Of a stretch of DNA of 64,000 bases, positions 9,641 through 17,833 are shown one piece after another. The stretch comes from Pseudomonas frederiksbergensis. GTDB lineage: Bacteria > Pseudomonadota > Gammaproteobacteria > Pseudomonadales > Pseudomonadaceae. A program made the translations under genes and the position numbers. The notes below the pieces were generated by a model, which saw only the letters and a program-made list of their open reading frames with translations, had not been told where the DNA came from and did not search any database. The DNA is taken from positions 434,001 to 498,000 of the forward strand of contig NZ_JQGJ02000005.1 in the NCBI RefSeq assembly GCF_000802155.2, in the 5' to 3' direction. Numbering within the stretch: position 1 is the stretch's first letter; each line of letters starts with the position of its first letter.

Positions 9641-10390
9641 TCACAGCGCCATGGCCTGACCCGCCCACCCGCTGTCGCCGCGTCGAGCGATGACCAATGC
9701 CTCCCCCACGCCTTGAGCCGCAGCCAGCAGCGAACCATCCGGACCCCAGATTGCGCTGCGACCGGCCGACTCCCACCCTCCGGTAGCACCACCATGATTG
9801 GCCATCAACACGGCCATGGCATGTTGCCGGGCATAGCTTTGCAGCAGCGTGGTGTCCGGCTCGTAGCCACCCTTGCTGATCAAGACGCCTGCCGCGTACA
9901 CCGTGGTGCCCTGCCCCGCGGCCGAGGCGGCATGACAGGCGTGGGTGAAGTCGGCGCAGACCGCCAAGGCGACCTGATCCAAATCCATTGGCAACATTGG
10001 GCCGCCATGGCCGGGCGCAAAAACGACCTCTTCTCCCGTATGCAAGTGTTGCTTGCTATAGACCCCGAGGGAGCCATCGGCACCGAGGATAAGTGCGCCG
10101 ATCAGTACTGGCTCGCTTGTCGACAGGCGGATCGGCATGCCGACGACGGTCGTCAAGCACAGCTCTTGCGCCAAGTCGCGCAGCGGCTGCAAGAGGCTGT
10201 CATTGGGGAGGATCGCGAGTTTTGCCGCCAGGCCCAGCTCATAGCCAGTAAGCGACAACTCAGGGAAAACCAACAGCTTCACGTCTTGCTCGGCGGCGGC
10301 CTGCATGAAACGCAGATGCGCCATGACATTGGCGTGAACATCTCCGGCGACGGAAATGGCTTGTGCGGCGGCAAAGACTGAAGCGTTCAT
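9641..10390 (-). CDS. Carbon-nitrogen hydrolase (nitrilase superfamily)
   Basis: 249 residues. The Glu-Lys-Cys triad is visible: Glu in FPELSLTGYE (near residue 43), Lys in YSKQHLHTGEE (near 113), Cys in AVCADFTHACHA (near 145). These enzymes hydrolyse amides or nitriles in the cytoplasm; the short length and lack of extra domains fit an omega-amidase or N-carbamoyl hydrolase-like amidase rather than NAD synthetase. The GNAT gene follows after ten bases. Substrate not assignable. Confidence 0.85.
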   Translation of the reverse strand: MNASVFAAAQAISVAGDVHANVMAHLRFMQAAAEQDVKLLVFPELSLTGYELGLAAKLAILPNDSLLQPLRDLAQELCLTTVVGMPIRLSTSEPVLIGALILGADGSLGVYSKQHLHTGEEVVFAPGHGGPMLPMDLDQVALAVCADFTHACHAASAAGQGTTVYAAGVLISKGGYEPDTTLLQSYARQHAMAVLMANHGGATGGWESAGRSAIWGPDGSLLAAAQGVGEALVIARRGDSGWAGQAMAL

Positions 10391-10489
10391 GGATCTTCCA
10401 AAAGAGTCAGCACAACTCAGAAGTTTGTCATAACGCCCATCGGACTCAAGCGAGGCGACTGTTTTTAAATGCCCGATAGCATTTTCTTA

Positions 10490-10517
10490 TTGAACGGCTG
10501 CCTCGCGCTCTTGTAAG
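10490..10517 (+). promoter_or_regulatory. Possible promoter of the leader-aro transcript
   Basis: TTGAAC, a 16-base spacer and TGTAAG, about 25 bases upstream of leader peptide 1. The -10 is poor, so this is a tentative assignment based mainly on position. Confidence 0.3.
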
Positions 10518-10543
10518 CTCGGACCATTCATCGGAGACAGATC

Positions 10544-10672
10544 ATGTTCAACGCCCGCTCACCGCTTCAACCTGTCAGCGCCTCGCGCTCGGTTGCGGCT
10601 GCCCGGGCGAACAGCGTACAGACTCCGGTCAGCTTTTATTTTGGGTATTGGTTTAGCCACTGGCGCGCCTGA
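10544..10672 (+). CDS. Leader peptide 1 of the DAHP synthase attenuator (aromatic-rich)
   Basis: 42 codons, ATG preceded by GGAGAC. Codons 31-37 read Phe-Tyr-Phe-Gly-Tyr-Trp-Phe, with a further Trp at codon 40 just before the stop, so all three aromatic residues are concentrated at the end. The run overlaps TTGGGTAT (10641-10648), which pairs with ATACCCAA (10672-10679). That second segment can instead pair, through CCAACCGG at 10676-10683, with CCGGTCGG (10727-10734) in the terminator stem. This is the classic 1:2, 2:3, 3:4 layout of amino-acid attenuators: slow translation of aromatic codons would free segment 2 and block termination. Confidence 0.8.
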   Translation: MFNARSPLQPVSASRSVAAARANSVQTPVSFYFGYWFSHWRA

Positions 10673-10720
10673 TACCCAACCGGCGCCCCATTTTCAACGG
10701 GTCGCCTTCCAGAGTTTTCC

Positions 10721-10759
10721 AAACCCCCGGTCGGCCTCCCGACCGGGGGTTTTGTTTTT
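10721..10759 (+). terminator. Attenuator terminator upstream of DAHP synthase
   Basis: Fourteen-base stem (AAACCCCCGGTCGG with CCGACCGGGGGTTT) around a CCTC loop, ending in TTTTGTTTTT. It lies about 50 bases after the stop of leader peptide 1 and 250 bases before the structural gene, so it can only serve as a premature terminator of the aro transcript. Confidence 0.88.
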
Positions 10760-10804
10760 CAGGCCCCAGACATTTGCAGCATCAAACAACTTGAGGATTG
10801 AGCC

Positions 10805-10957
10805 ATGAACTACGCCACTTATTACCGTTACGACAGTTTTTCCGCCTGGCGATTTACCAGCCACCGCTCGGGACAGCTTGCCGCCTCCGATCGGTCACCT
10901 ACCGGTGGCATGCCTACGTTGCGGGCCATTACGGCCAATTGTCGAACACCCAAATAG
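10805..10957 (+). CDS. Leader peptide 2, aromatic-rich, between attenuator and DAHP synthase
   Basis: 50 codons from an ATG with TGAGGA upstream. The first 17 residues read MNYATYYRYDSFSAWRF: four Tyr, two Phe and one Trp, far above background; the rest is not distinctive. It lies after the terminator and ends 48 bases before the DAHP synthase ATG. The spacer contains a GCGGG/CCCGC hairpin near the ribosome site but no T-run, so any effect would be on translation or on transcript stability. It could also be a relic of a duplicated leader. Good ribosome site and composition support translation; function is inference. Confidence 0.55.
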   Translation: MNYATYYRYDSFSAWRFTSHRSGQLAASDRSPTGGMPTLRAITANCRTPK

Positions 10958-11005
10958 GGCCGGCGCGCGGGAATGAACCCGCAGCCCCGCCCAGGAAGCC
11001 AGATC

Positions 11006-12076
11006 ATGAATTCGTCCGTCTCCGCTTTGCCGCTGTCCACACTCAACCCTGCCAATGAAGCCCTGACCCTGCGCTTGCCGAGTGCATTACAGCTCAAGCA
11101 ACAATTGCCGCTTGATAATGCATTGAGCCAACAGGTCAACGCCCATCGCCAAGTCATCCGCGCGATCCTTGACGGCGAGGACTCCCGCCTGCTGGTCATC
11201 GTCGGCCCTTGCTCGATCCACGATCCAGAATCCGCTCTCGAATACGCCGCCAACCTCGCTCGCCTTGCCCGGGAAGTGAGCGACAGCATGCTGTTGGTGA
11301 TGCGCGCCTACGTGGAAAAGCCTCGCACCACTGTGGGCTGGAAGGGTCTGGCCTACGATCCCCATCTCGATGGCAGCGATGACATGGCCACCGGCCTCGA
11401 GCTGTCGCGGGAGTTGATGCGTGAGATGCTGCGACTCGGCCTACCCGTGGCCACCGAACTGTTGCAGCCCATGGCAGCCAGCTACTTCGATGACCTGCTG
11501 AGTTGGGTCGCCATTGGTGCTCGGACCACCGAATCACAGATTCACCGGGAAATGGCCAGCGGACTGGGCATGCCAGTGGGCTTCAAGAACGGCACCGACG
11601 GTGGGGTCGGCATCGCCTGCGACGCCATGCGCTCAGCGGCGCATCCCCATCGCCATTTCGGCATCGACAGCCAGGGGCACCCGGCGGTCATACAGACCCA
11701 GGGCAACCCCGATACCCACCTGGTATTGCGCGGTGGCCATCGCGGACCGAATTATGATTGCCAAAGCGTGGCGCAAATCCACGGCGACCTCACGCGCCTG
11801 AAAATCCCGGCCCGCATCCTGGTCGATTGCAGCCACGCCAACAGCGGCAAGGACCCGTTGCGCCAGCCCCAGGTATTCGAAGACGTGCTGGAACAGCGAG
11901 TGCAAGGCAACCGTGCGCTCGTCGGCATGATGCTCGAAAGTCACCTGTTCGAGGGCTGCCAGCCGTTGGGCGCGACGATGCGCTACGGTGTATCGGTCAC
12001 CGATGGATGCCTTGGCTGGGCGTCGACCGAGCAACTGCTGCGCCAGGCTCACCGCAGGTTGCGACTGGGGGCCTGA
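11006..12076 (+). CDS. aroF: 3-deoxy-7-phosphoheptulonate (DAHP) synthase, class I alpha
   Basis: 356 residues from MNSSVSALPLS; AGGAAG sits seven bases before this ATG, whereas the ATG at 10973 has no ribosome site. It condenses phosphoenolpyruvate and erythrose-4-phosphate, the first step of the shikimate pathway. Motifs: VGPCSIHDPESALEYA, RAYVEKPRTTVGWKG, GARTTESQIHRE with GFKNGTDG, and the metal-binding DCSHANSGK. The length and N-terminal extension are those of feedback-regulated AroF/AroG/AroH enzymes; which amino acid inhibits this one cannot be read with certainty. The two aromatic-rich leader peptides upstream imply control by aromatic aminoacyl-tRNA supply. The symbol among aroF/G/H is a guess. 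Confidence 0.93.
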   Translation: MNSSVSALPLSTLNPANEALTLRLPSALQLKQQLPLDNALSQQVNAHRQVIRAILDGEDSRLLVIVGPCSIHDPESALEYAANLARLAREVSDSMLLVMRAYVEKPRTTVGWKGLAYDPHLDGSDDMATGLELSRELMREMLRLGLPVATELLQPMAASYFDDLLSWVAIGARTTESQIHREMASGLGMPVGFKNGTDGGVGIACDAMRSAAHPHRHFGIDSQGHPAVIQTQGNPDTHLVLRGGHRGPNYDCQSVAQIHGDLTRLKIPARILVDCSHANSGKDPLRQPQVFEDVLEQRVQGNRALVGMMLESHLFEGCQPLGATMRYGVSVTDGCLGWASTEQLLRQAHRRLRLGA

Positions 12077-12096
12077 ACGGCTCGACGTTTCTCTGC

Positions 12097-12131
12097 CTTG
12101 TGGCGCGGGAGCAAGCTTTCCTCGCCACAAG
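12097..12131. repeat. REP-like inverted repeat
   Basis: Nine-base arms CTTGTGGCG/CGCCACAAG enclosing CGGGAGCAAGCTTTCCT, the Pseudomonas REP pattern. It lies between the convergent DAHP synthase and the repeat-protein gene and may serve as a bidirectional transcript end. Confidence 0.6.
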
Positions 12132-12151
12132 GGTTGTCGTTTGGGCTTGCC

Positions 12152-13204
12152 TCAGGCCCTGGCCCGAACCTGAACGGTAATATCCGCCGAGCGCTGGTGC
12201 ACTTCATCCAGACGCTCGACCTGATAGAAGACACGCACCGATTGTTCTCGCTGTGCTTGCCAATAGGTAGCCGGTACCGTGAAGACGACCGGCTGGCCGG
12301 CCGTGGCTTCAGTGATCTCACGCTCCAGGACGTACGGGTAGCTTCCGTTGCATTGCAACCAGACCAACTCGCCCGCTTCCAACCCAACACCATCGATGAC
12401 CACGGTCGCGGCTCCCTGCAGCCCCTCGACATCCAGCCAGTCCTCTATCAGCTCCGGTATCCTCGGCGCTTCCAGCGGCGGGCGTACCAATGGGCCTAGC
12501 CAGACGGATAACGGCTCGGCGCGACGCACTGAGTGCCCTCGCCTGACGACATAGCTCAAGGTCAACGAATGCCCCGAATAGGGTGCGATGTCCGCATGAT
12601 CGATCCAGAGTGACAATCTGTTTCCAACCGCGTGAGCCTCGATATCCAGTACGTCGCGCCACAACGGCTTGGAATCCAAAGTGGCGAGGAGAATCAATCG
12701 ATCGCCGGCCGCCATGTTCGAATAAGGCCGCACAGTCACCGTCGTGCCTTCGGCCAGCCGCCCCGGATCAAGGCTGCCGCCCACCGCGTCATTAGCGATC
12801 AGTGGCAACAATTGCGGAGCGCTATCGCCGATCTGCAATTGAAGCGCTTGAGAGACCAACACGGCGGGCAACTGCTTACCGGTAACTCGGTACGAGATTT
12901 CCAGCGAGCCACCATCAAGCTCAGCGATATGAGGCTCACGCACGACAAAGACCATGCTGCGGCCGACCTGACGCTGCGTGACGAACCGGCGTACTTCGTG
13001 GCGGTAATGCTCGCCCTCATTATTGAGTCCGTGCCAATAAAGCAGCAGCTCATCTCCACACGCCATCATCGGGTACGGCTTGATGGAGACGACAGCCCTG
13101 CTCCAGGCCGGATCAATGACGCCCTCGCGGGCCCTGGCCAGCGAGGGGGGCGCTAGTTTTCGCAGTGAAAGCCGGCTTCTGCCAGCAGATGATTCAAGGG
13201 TCAT
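12152..13204 (-). CDS. Hypothetical protein with three beta-rich repeats
   Basis: 350 residues, no signal peptide or membrane segment. Three related units of about 95 residues can be seen: one around KPYPMMACGDELLLYWHG, one around RPYSNMAAGDRLILLATLD, and a more diverged one around GLEAGELVWLQCNG. Each unit shares a central alternating beta pattern (VGRSMVFVV, VGNRLSLWI, AGQPVVFTV) and ends in a strand like LEISYRV, LTLSYVV or VRVFYQV. Such Ig-like repeats are common in Pseudomonas proteins of unknown role, sometimes insecticidal- or adhesin-like. No function is assigned. Stands alone. Confidence 0.7.
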   Translation of the reverse strand: MTLESSAGRSRLSLRKLAPPSLARAREGVIDPAWSRAVVSIKPYPMMACGDELLLYWHGLNNEGEHYRHEVRRFVTQRQVGRSMVFVVREPHIAELDGGSLEISYRVTGKQLPAVLVSQALQLQIGDSAPQLLPLIANDAVGGSLDPGRLAEGTTVTVRPYSNMAAGDRLILLATLDSKPLWRDVLDIEAHAVGNRLSLWIDHADIAPYSGHSLTLSYVVRRGHSVRRAEPLSVWLGPLVRPPLEAPRIPELIEDWLDVEGLQGAATVVIDGVGLEAGELVWLQCNGSYPYVLEREITEATAGQPVVFTVPATYWQAQREQSVRVFYQVERLDEVHQRSADITVQVRARA

Positions 13205-13529
13205 TTCCAGGCTCCAATCCTTTGGGAAAAGGCACCGTTTCCCGTAACGGCGCCAGACGAAACCATTAGAACGCCGACGCCCGAGTCATACAGCCAGACA
13301 ACACGACACACAGAGTGGTCTCTTGCGCCTGCCGGTGTGAGTTTCATAGGCATCGGGCTATCGGAAGTGTCCGAATCCAAAATGCCGCCTGACGTCTGTG
13401 GAAAGTTTCTCGCGCTTTTTATTCCTATTTCCGCAGCCACCTGCGGTTTCGTCCTACACCGCTCACTACCGGCCTGGATTAAAGTGGTGCCGCAAACATC
13501 ACATGAACCTCTTCGAAAAAGGTACGAAC
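13205..13529. other. Intergenic region, nothing specific seen
   Basis: About 325 bases between the divergent repeat-protein and lipase-fold genes. The lipase frame stays open backwards to 13398, but that part lacks ribosome sites and homology to the family. Confidence 0.4.
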
Positions 13530-14414
13530 ATGCAACGGAATGCAACCACCCGTTTTCCCATCCTTTTGGTACATGGTTTGTTCGGGTTCGACAGGGTCGG
13601 CCCGCTCGAACTTTTCCATCATGTCAAACAGGCATTGCGCACCGCAGGTGCCCGAGTGTTCATCCCGTATGTATCCGCGACACACTCCAACGAAGCGCGC
13701 GGCGAACAGTTGCTAGCCCAGATGGAACGGGTTCTTGAAGGAACCGGAGCCGCCAAGGTCAACCTCATCGGCCACGGGCAAGGTGTGTTGGCCGCCCGTT
13801 ATGCCGCCGCACTGGCGCCCGACACTGTCGCCTCCGTCACTTCGGTCAGCGGCCCCAACCAGGGGTCGGAACTCGCTGACTTCCTGCGCAAGGCCCTGAC
13901 GCCGGGCCGCTTGCCGGAGCACGTGGCGAATCGAGTCGCCACACTTTTCGCCGATTTCATCACGCTGCTCAGCGGCCAGGCACAACTGCCACAAAATGCA
14001 ATTGCAGCACTGGCGGCGCTGACCACCGAGGGCGTGGGTGCATTCAATGACAAGTATCCACAAGGCCTGCCCCAGAACTGGGGAGGCCATGGGCCGCAAC
14101 TGGTCAATGGCGTACGTTATTACTCCTGGAGCGGCACGGTGCAGGACACGCCGAGTCAGAATGGCGATCAAATGGCCGATTCGTTGAATGATTTCTGCCG
14201 GGCTTTTTCCAAATACTTCACCACCGAGGCCGGGCAGAACGATGGCATCGTCGGACGCTTCAGCTCACATCTGGGAAAAGTGATCCGTTCCAACTACCCA
14301 ATGAGTCACCTGGACACGATCAACCCGCACACTGGAGAAGGCTTGCGCAAGGGGAGCAATGCGACAGAGCTCTATGTCAGGCACGCAGAACGCTTGCGGC
14401 TCGTCGGACTCTGA
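13530..14414 (+). CDS. Family I lipase homologue lacking the nucleophilic serine
   Basis: 294 residues from MQRNATTRFPILLVHG; no signal peptide, like the P. fragi and Proteus lipases it resembles throughout. The oxyanion segment LVHGLFGFDR, the Asp region GQNDGIVGRFSSHLG and the catalytic His in MSHLDTIN are intact. The nucleophile elbow, however, reads GHGQG (ggc cac ggg caa ggt, near residue 81) where active relatives have GHSQG or GHSHG. AGC to GGG needs two changes, so a single read error would not explain it. The protein should be unable to hydrolyse esters by the usual mechanism. The reading frame is otherwise intact, so it may be a pseudoenzyme or very recently inactivated. Confidence 0.85.
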   Translation: MQRNATTRFPILLVHGLFGFDRVGPLELFHHVKQALRTAGARVFIPYVSATHSNEARGEQLLAQMERVLEGTGAAKVNLIGHGQGVLAARYAAALAPDTVASVTSVSGPNQGSELADFLRKALTPGRLPEHVANRVATLFADFITLLSGQAQLPQNAIAALAALTTEGVGAFNDKYPQGLPQNWGGHGPQLVNGVRYYSWSGTVQDTPSQNGDQMADSLNDFCRAFSKYFTTEAGQNDGIVGRFSSHLGKVIRSNYPMSHLDTINPHTGEGLRKGSNATELYVRHAERLRLVGL

Positions 14415-14488
14415 CGCAATTTGGCAACAAACCCGGAATGATTCCGGTAGGCTGGGCGTTTTTTTACAACACTGAAAGGAAATACCCC

Positions 14489-14770
14489 ATGGCCAAAGCC
14501 ACTGCCCGCCACATCCTGGTTTCCAGCGAAGAAAAGTGCAACGAACTCAAGGCCCAGATTGAAGGGGGCGCCGATTTCGCAGAAATCGCCAAGGCGAACT
14601 CTTCATGCCCGTCCAGCCGCCAGGGCGGCGACCTTGGTTCGTTCGGCCCAGGCCAGATGGTCAAGGAATTCGACACCGTGGTGTTCAGCGCCCCGATCAA
14701 TGTGGTCCAGGGCCCGGTCAAGACCCAGTTTGGCTATCACTTGCTGGAAGTGACCAGCCGCCAGGACTGA
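14489..14770 (+). CDS. ppiC: Single-domain parvulin peptidyl-prolyl isomerase
   Basis: 93 residues from MAKATARHILV with AAGGA upstream. It is a complete rotamase domain of the PpiC/Par10 type: ARHILVSS, FAEIAKANSSCPSS, GGDLGSFGPGQMV, FGYHLLEV. It catalyses cis-trans isomerisation of prolyl bonds in cytoplasmic proteins; no signal peptide. A second gene of the same type lies at 32173. Stands alone after the lipase-fold gene. Confidence 0.93.
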   Translation: MAKATARHILVSSEEKCNELKAQIEGGADFAEIAKANSSCPSSRQGGDLGSFGPGQMVKEFDTVVFSAPINVVQGPVKTQFGYHLLEVTSRQD

Positions 14771-14807
14771 TCCCGGCCCAGGCTGTTTACTCGATGGCTG
14801 TCTGAAT

Positions 14808-14853
14808 CATTGTGGCGAGGGGCCCTCCCTTCGCCTCAAGGCTGGCGATTCAC
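14808..14853. repeat. Degenerate REP-like sequence
   Basis: ATTGTGGCGAGGGGCCCTCC followed by a partly complementary TTCGCCT segment. Imperfect copy of the REP seen elsewhere in the window. Confidence 0.35.
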
Positions 14854-14906
14854 ACGTGACTCGCGTACAAATCGTAGTCATCGATAACCCGGCTCTAAGG
14901 CTGACA

Positions 14907-16775
14907 ATGCGACTGGCTTTTCCCTCGTGGCTGTTCACTGCCGTGGTCCTGCTGACTGGCGCCGCAGGCGTGGATGCCGCACCACAACATGCCCTGACCG
15001 TTTATGGCGAACCGGCCAAGTACGCCGAAGGCTTCGCCCACTTTGCCTACGCCAATCCCCAGGCTCCCAAAGGCGGGACGATGCGCCGTTCGGCCGTGGA
15101 GATCGGCCATTTTGACCATGTGCTGCCCTACATCGACAAAGGCATCGGCGTCAGCCAGGTCGACGGCATGCTCTATTCTCCGCTGGCCCAGCGCTCCCTG
15201 GACGAACCCTATACCGTCTATGGCCTCGTTGCCGAGAAGATGGAGCGCGCCGAGGATGGCCTTTCCCTGCGCTTCTACCTCAATCCCAAGGCGCGTTTTG
15301 CCGATGGCAAGCCCATCACCGCGCAAGACGTGCGCTACAGCTTCGACTTGCTGATGACACAAGGCAGCCTGCGTTATCGCACGCAATTCGCTGCCGTCAA
15401 AGGCGTCGAGGTGGAATCGGAACGCACCGTTCGTTTCGACTTCAAGAACAATGAAAATCGCACCCTGCCGCTGGACGTCGCTACCCTGCCGGTTTTTCCC
15501 GAGCACTGGTGGAAGACACGCGACTTCGCCAACGGAGGCGGCTACGAGCCGCCTCTGGGCAGTGGCCCATACCGGGTGAGCAAGGTCGATTCGGGCCGCA
15601 GCATCACCTTCGAGCGCAACGCCAACTGGTGGGGCAAGGACCTGCCGGCCAGCCGCGGCCTCTATAACTTCGACCATTTCAGCATTGAGTATTTCGGCGA
15701 CACCGATGTGGCGCGGCAAGTCCTGCGCGGCGGCGCCTACGACTACAACCGCGAGTTCTCCGCCACGGGGTTTGCCATCGGCTACGACAGCCCGGCCCTG
15801 CGCGACGGCCGGCTGCAAAAAGCCCACCTCGCCACCGAGGCGCCCCAGCCGGCCCAGGGTTTCGTGTTCAACCTGCAACGCCCCCAGTTTCAGGACCGCC
15901 GCGTGCGGCAGGCGCTGGCCATGCTCTGGGATTTCGAATGGAGCAATCGCCAGATGATGCGCAACGCCTACGTGCGCCAGCAAAGCTTTTTCTCCAACAC
16001 TGATCTCGCCGCCCGGCAGTTGCCCGATGCGGGGGAACTGGCGATCCTCGAACCGCTGCGCGGCAAAGTGCCGGACGAGGTGTTCAGCCAGGTATTCCAG
16101 GCGCCGAAAACCGACGGCAGCGGTGTCATACGTGACAAACAACTGCAAGCGCTGGCGCTACTGGAGCAGGCCGGCTGGAAGCCTCGCGGCGACCGGTTGG
16201 TGAATGCCGAAGGCGAGCCGCTGAGCTTCACGTTCCTGAATACCCAGAACGGTATCGACCGCCTGCTGTTGCCCTACAAGCGCACCCTGGCACAAATCGG
16301 CATCGACATGAGCATTCGGCGCATCGACTCGTCCCAGTACGTCAATCGGCTCATGAGTCGCGACTACGACATGATCATCACTGGCTATCCGGTCAGCACC
16401 TCGCCGGGCATGGAGCTCTACAACTATTTCGGCTCGGCGGCGGCCAACGACCCGGGGGCGAACAACTACATGGCCTTGCAGAACCCTGCCGTGGACGCCC
16501 TTATCGATGGCCTGGTCAAGGCCACCACCCAGGACGACATGCTCCGCCACGCCCATGCGCTGGACCGGGTGCTGCAGTGGAACTACTACTGGATTCCCAA
16601 CTATTACCCGCCAGGCAGTTCGACCGTCTGGTGGAACCGCTTCGGCATGCCGAAAGTACAGGCGAGCAATGACGAAGCCATCGAGAGCTGGTGGGAAGTC
16701 AGCACCACGCCCCTGACCAACGAACAGATGACCGCCGAACGCATCAAGCGTGGCTCACCGGGAGGGCATCACTGA
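14907..16775 (+). CDS. yejA: YejA-type oligopeptide ABC transporter substrate-binding protein
   Basis: 622 residues from [16 protein letters not shown], a clear Sec signal peptide ending near VDA-AP; TAAGG lies before this ATG, so I prefer it to the upstream ATG at 14856. It is a family 5 solute-binding protein, captured by features such as [13 protein letters not shown] and [20 protein letters not shown]. It delivers peptides (and in E. coli the Trojan-horse antibiotic microcin C) to the YejBE channel. First gene of an overlapping four-gene operon. Confidence 0.93.
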   Translation: MRLAFPSWLFTAVVLLTGAAGVDAAPQHALTVYGEPAKYAEGFAHFAYANPQAPKGGTMRRSAVEIGHFDHVLPYIDKGIGVSQVDGMLYSPLAQRSLDEPYTVYGLVAEKMERAEDGLSLRFYLNPKARFADGKPITAQDVRYSFDLLMTQGSLRYRTQFAAVKGVEVESERTVRFDFKNNENRTLPLDVATLPVFPEHWWKTRDFANGGGYEPPLGSGPYRVSKVDSGRSITFERNANWWGKDLPASRGLYNFDHFSIEYFGDTDVARQVLRGGAYDYNREFSATGFAIGYDSPALRDGRLQKAHLATEAPQPAQGFVFNLQRPQFQDRRVRQALAMLWDFEWSNRQMMRNAYVRQQSFFSNTDLAARQLPDAGELAILEPLRGKVPDEVFSQVFQAPKTDGSGVIRDKQLQALALLEQAGWKPRGDRLVNAEGEPLSFTFLNTQNGIDRLLLPYKRTLAQIGIDMSIRRIDSSQYVNRLMSRDYDMIITGYPVSTSPGMELYNYFGSAAANDPGANNYMALQNPAVDALIDGLVKATTQDDMLRHAHALDRVLQWNYYWIPNYYPPGSSTVWWNRFGMPKVQASNDEAIESWWEVSTTPLTNEQMTAERIKRGSPGGHH

Positions 16776-17833
16776 TGTGGGCCTATATTGCGCGGCGCCT
16801 GCTGCTGATTATTCCGACGCTGGTGATCATCCTCCTGGTGAACTTCGTCATCGTCCAGGCCGCGCCGGGCGGGCCGGTGGAACAGGCCATCGCCCAGTTG
16901 CAGGGTGTCGGCAGCACCGGCGTCGGCAGCTCGGGCAATGCCATGACCGGCAGCTCCCGCGCCAGCCGGGGCCTGGACCCGCAACTGATCAAGGACATCG
17001 AGAAACAGTACGGCTTCGACAAGCCCGCCCACGAGCGCCTGTGGCTGATGCTCACCAGTTACGCCCGCCTGGATTTCGGCAAGAGTTTCTTCCGCGGCGC
17101 CACGGTGACCGACCTGATCCTGGAAAAAATGCCGGTGACGATTTCCCTCGGGCTCTGGGCGACGCTGATCACCTACCTGGTGTCGATTCCCCTGGGCATT
17201 CGCAAGGCGGTGCGCCACGGTTCGGCATTCGACGTGTGGAGCAGCACCGCGATCATCATCGGCTACGCCATGCCGGCATTCCTGTTCGCGATGTTCCTGA
17301 TCGTGGTTTTCGCTGGCGGCACCTCGCTCAACTGGTTTCCGGTGCGCGGGCTGGTCTCGGACAACTTCGAATCCCTGTCGACGCTGGGCAAGATCGCCGA
17401 CTACTTCTGGCATCTGGTGCTGCCGGTCACGTCGCTGGTAATCGGCGGCTTCGCCACCCTGACCATCCTGACCAAGAACTCGTTCCTCAACGAGATCACC
17501 CGGCAATACGTGGTCACCGCGCGGGCCAAGGGAATGAGCGAACGCCGCGTGCTGTACGGGCACGTGTTCCGCAATGCGATGCTGCTGGTGGTGTCGGGCA
17601 TTCCCCAGGCGTTCATCAGCGTATTCTTCGCCGGATCGTTGCTGATCGAGGTGATCTTCTCCCTCGACGGCCTGGGGCGCATGAGCTATGAAGCCGCCGT
17701 GTCCCGGGACTATCCGGTGGTGTTCGGTTCGCTGTTCATCTTCACGCTGTTTGGCCTGCTGATCAAACTCATCGGCGACCTCTGCTACACGCTGGTGGAC
17801 CCGCGTATCGACTTCGCCGCGAGGAACGCCTGA
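16775..17833 (+). CDS. yejB: Microcin C/peptide ABC transporter permease YejB
   Basis: 352 residues starting [16 protein letters not shown]; the ATG shares a base with the yejA stop (TGATG). Six membrane segments and the permease EAA-type loop near [20 protein letters not shown]. The loop between the first and second segments is long (residues about 35-110), as in YejB. It forms the inner-membrane channel with YejE. Confidence 0.95.
   Translation: MWAYIARRLLLIIPTLVIILLVNFVIVQAAPGGPVEQAIAQLQGVGSTGVGSSGNAMTGSSRASRGLDPQLIKDIEKQYGFDKPAHERLWLMLTSYARLDFGKSFFRGATVTDLILEKMPVTISLGLWATLITYLVSIPLGIRKAVRHGSAFDVWSSTAIIIGYAMPAFLFAMFLIVVFAGGTSLNWFPVRGLVSDNFESLSTLGKIADYFWHLVLPVTSLVIGGFATLTILTKNSFLNEITRQYVVTARAKGMSERRVLYGHVFRNAMLLVVSGIPQAFISVFFAGSLLIEVIFSLDGLGRMSYEAAVSRDYPVVFGSLFIFTLFGLLIKLIGDLCYTLVDPRIDFAARNA

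Noticed and set aside
10798..11058. 86-codon ORF on the plus strand
   Set aside because: Out of frame with both leader peptide 2 and the DAHP synthase; lower quality than the 10805 frame, which has the ribosome site and aromatic run.
14434..14468. Possible intrinsic terminator CCGGAATGATTCCGG plus T-run
   Set aside because: The palindrome is eleven bases from the T-run and has an almost zero loop, so it does not form a standard terminator; it may belong to the parvulin promoter.
14895..16148. 417-codon ORF on the minus strand
   Set aside because: Shadow of yejA; composition is Ala/Gly/His/Gln-rich and there is no ribosome site.
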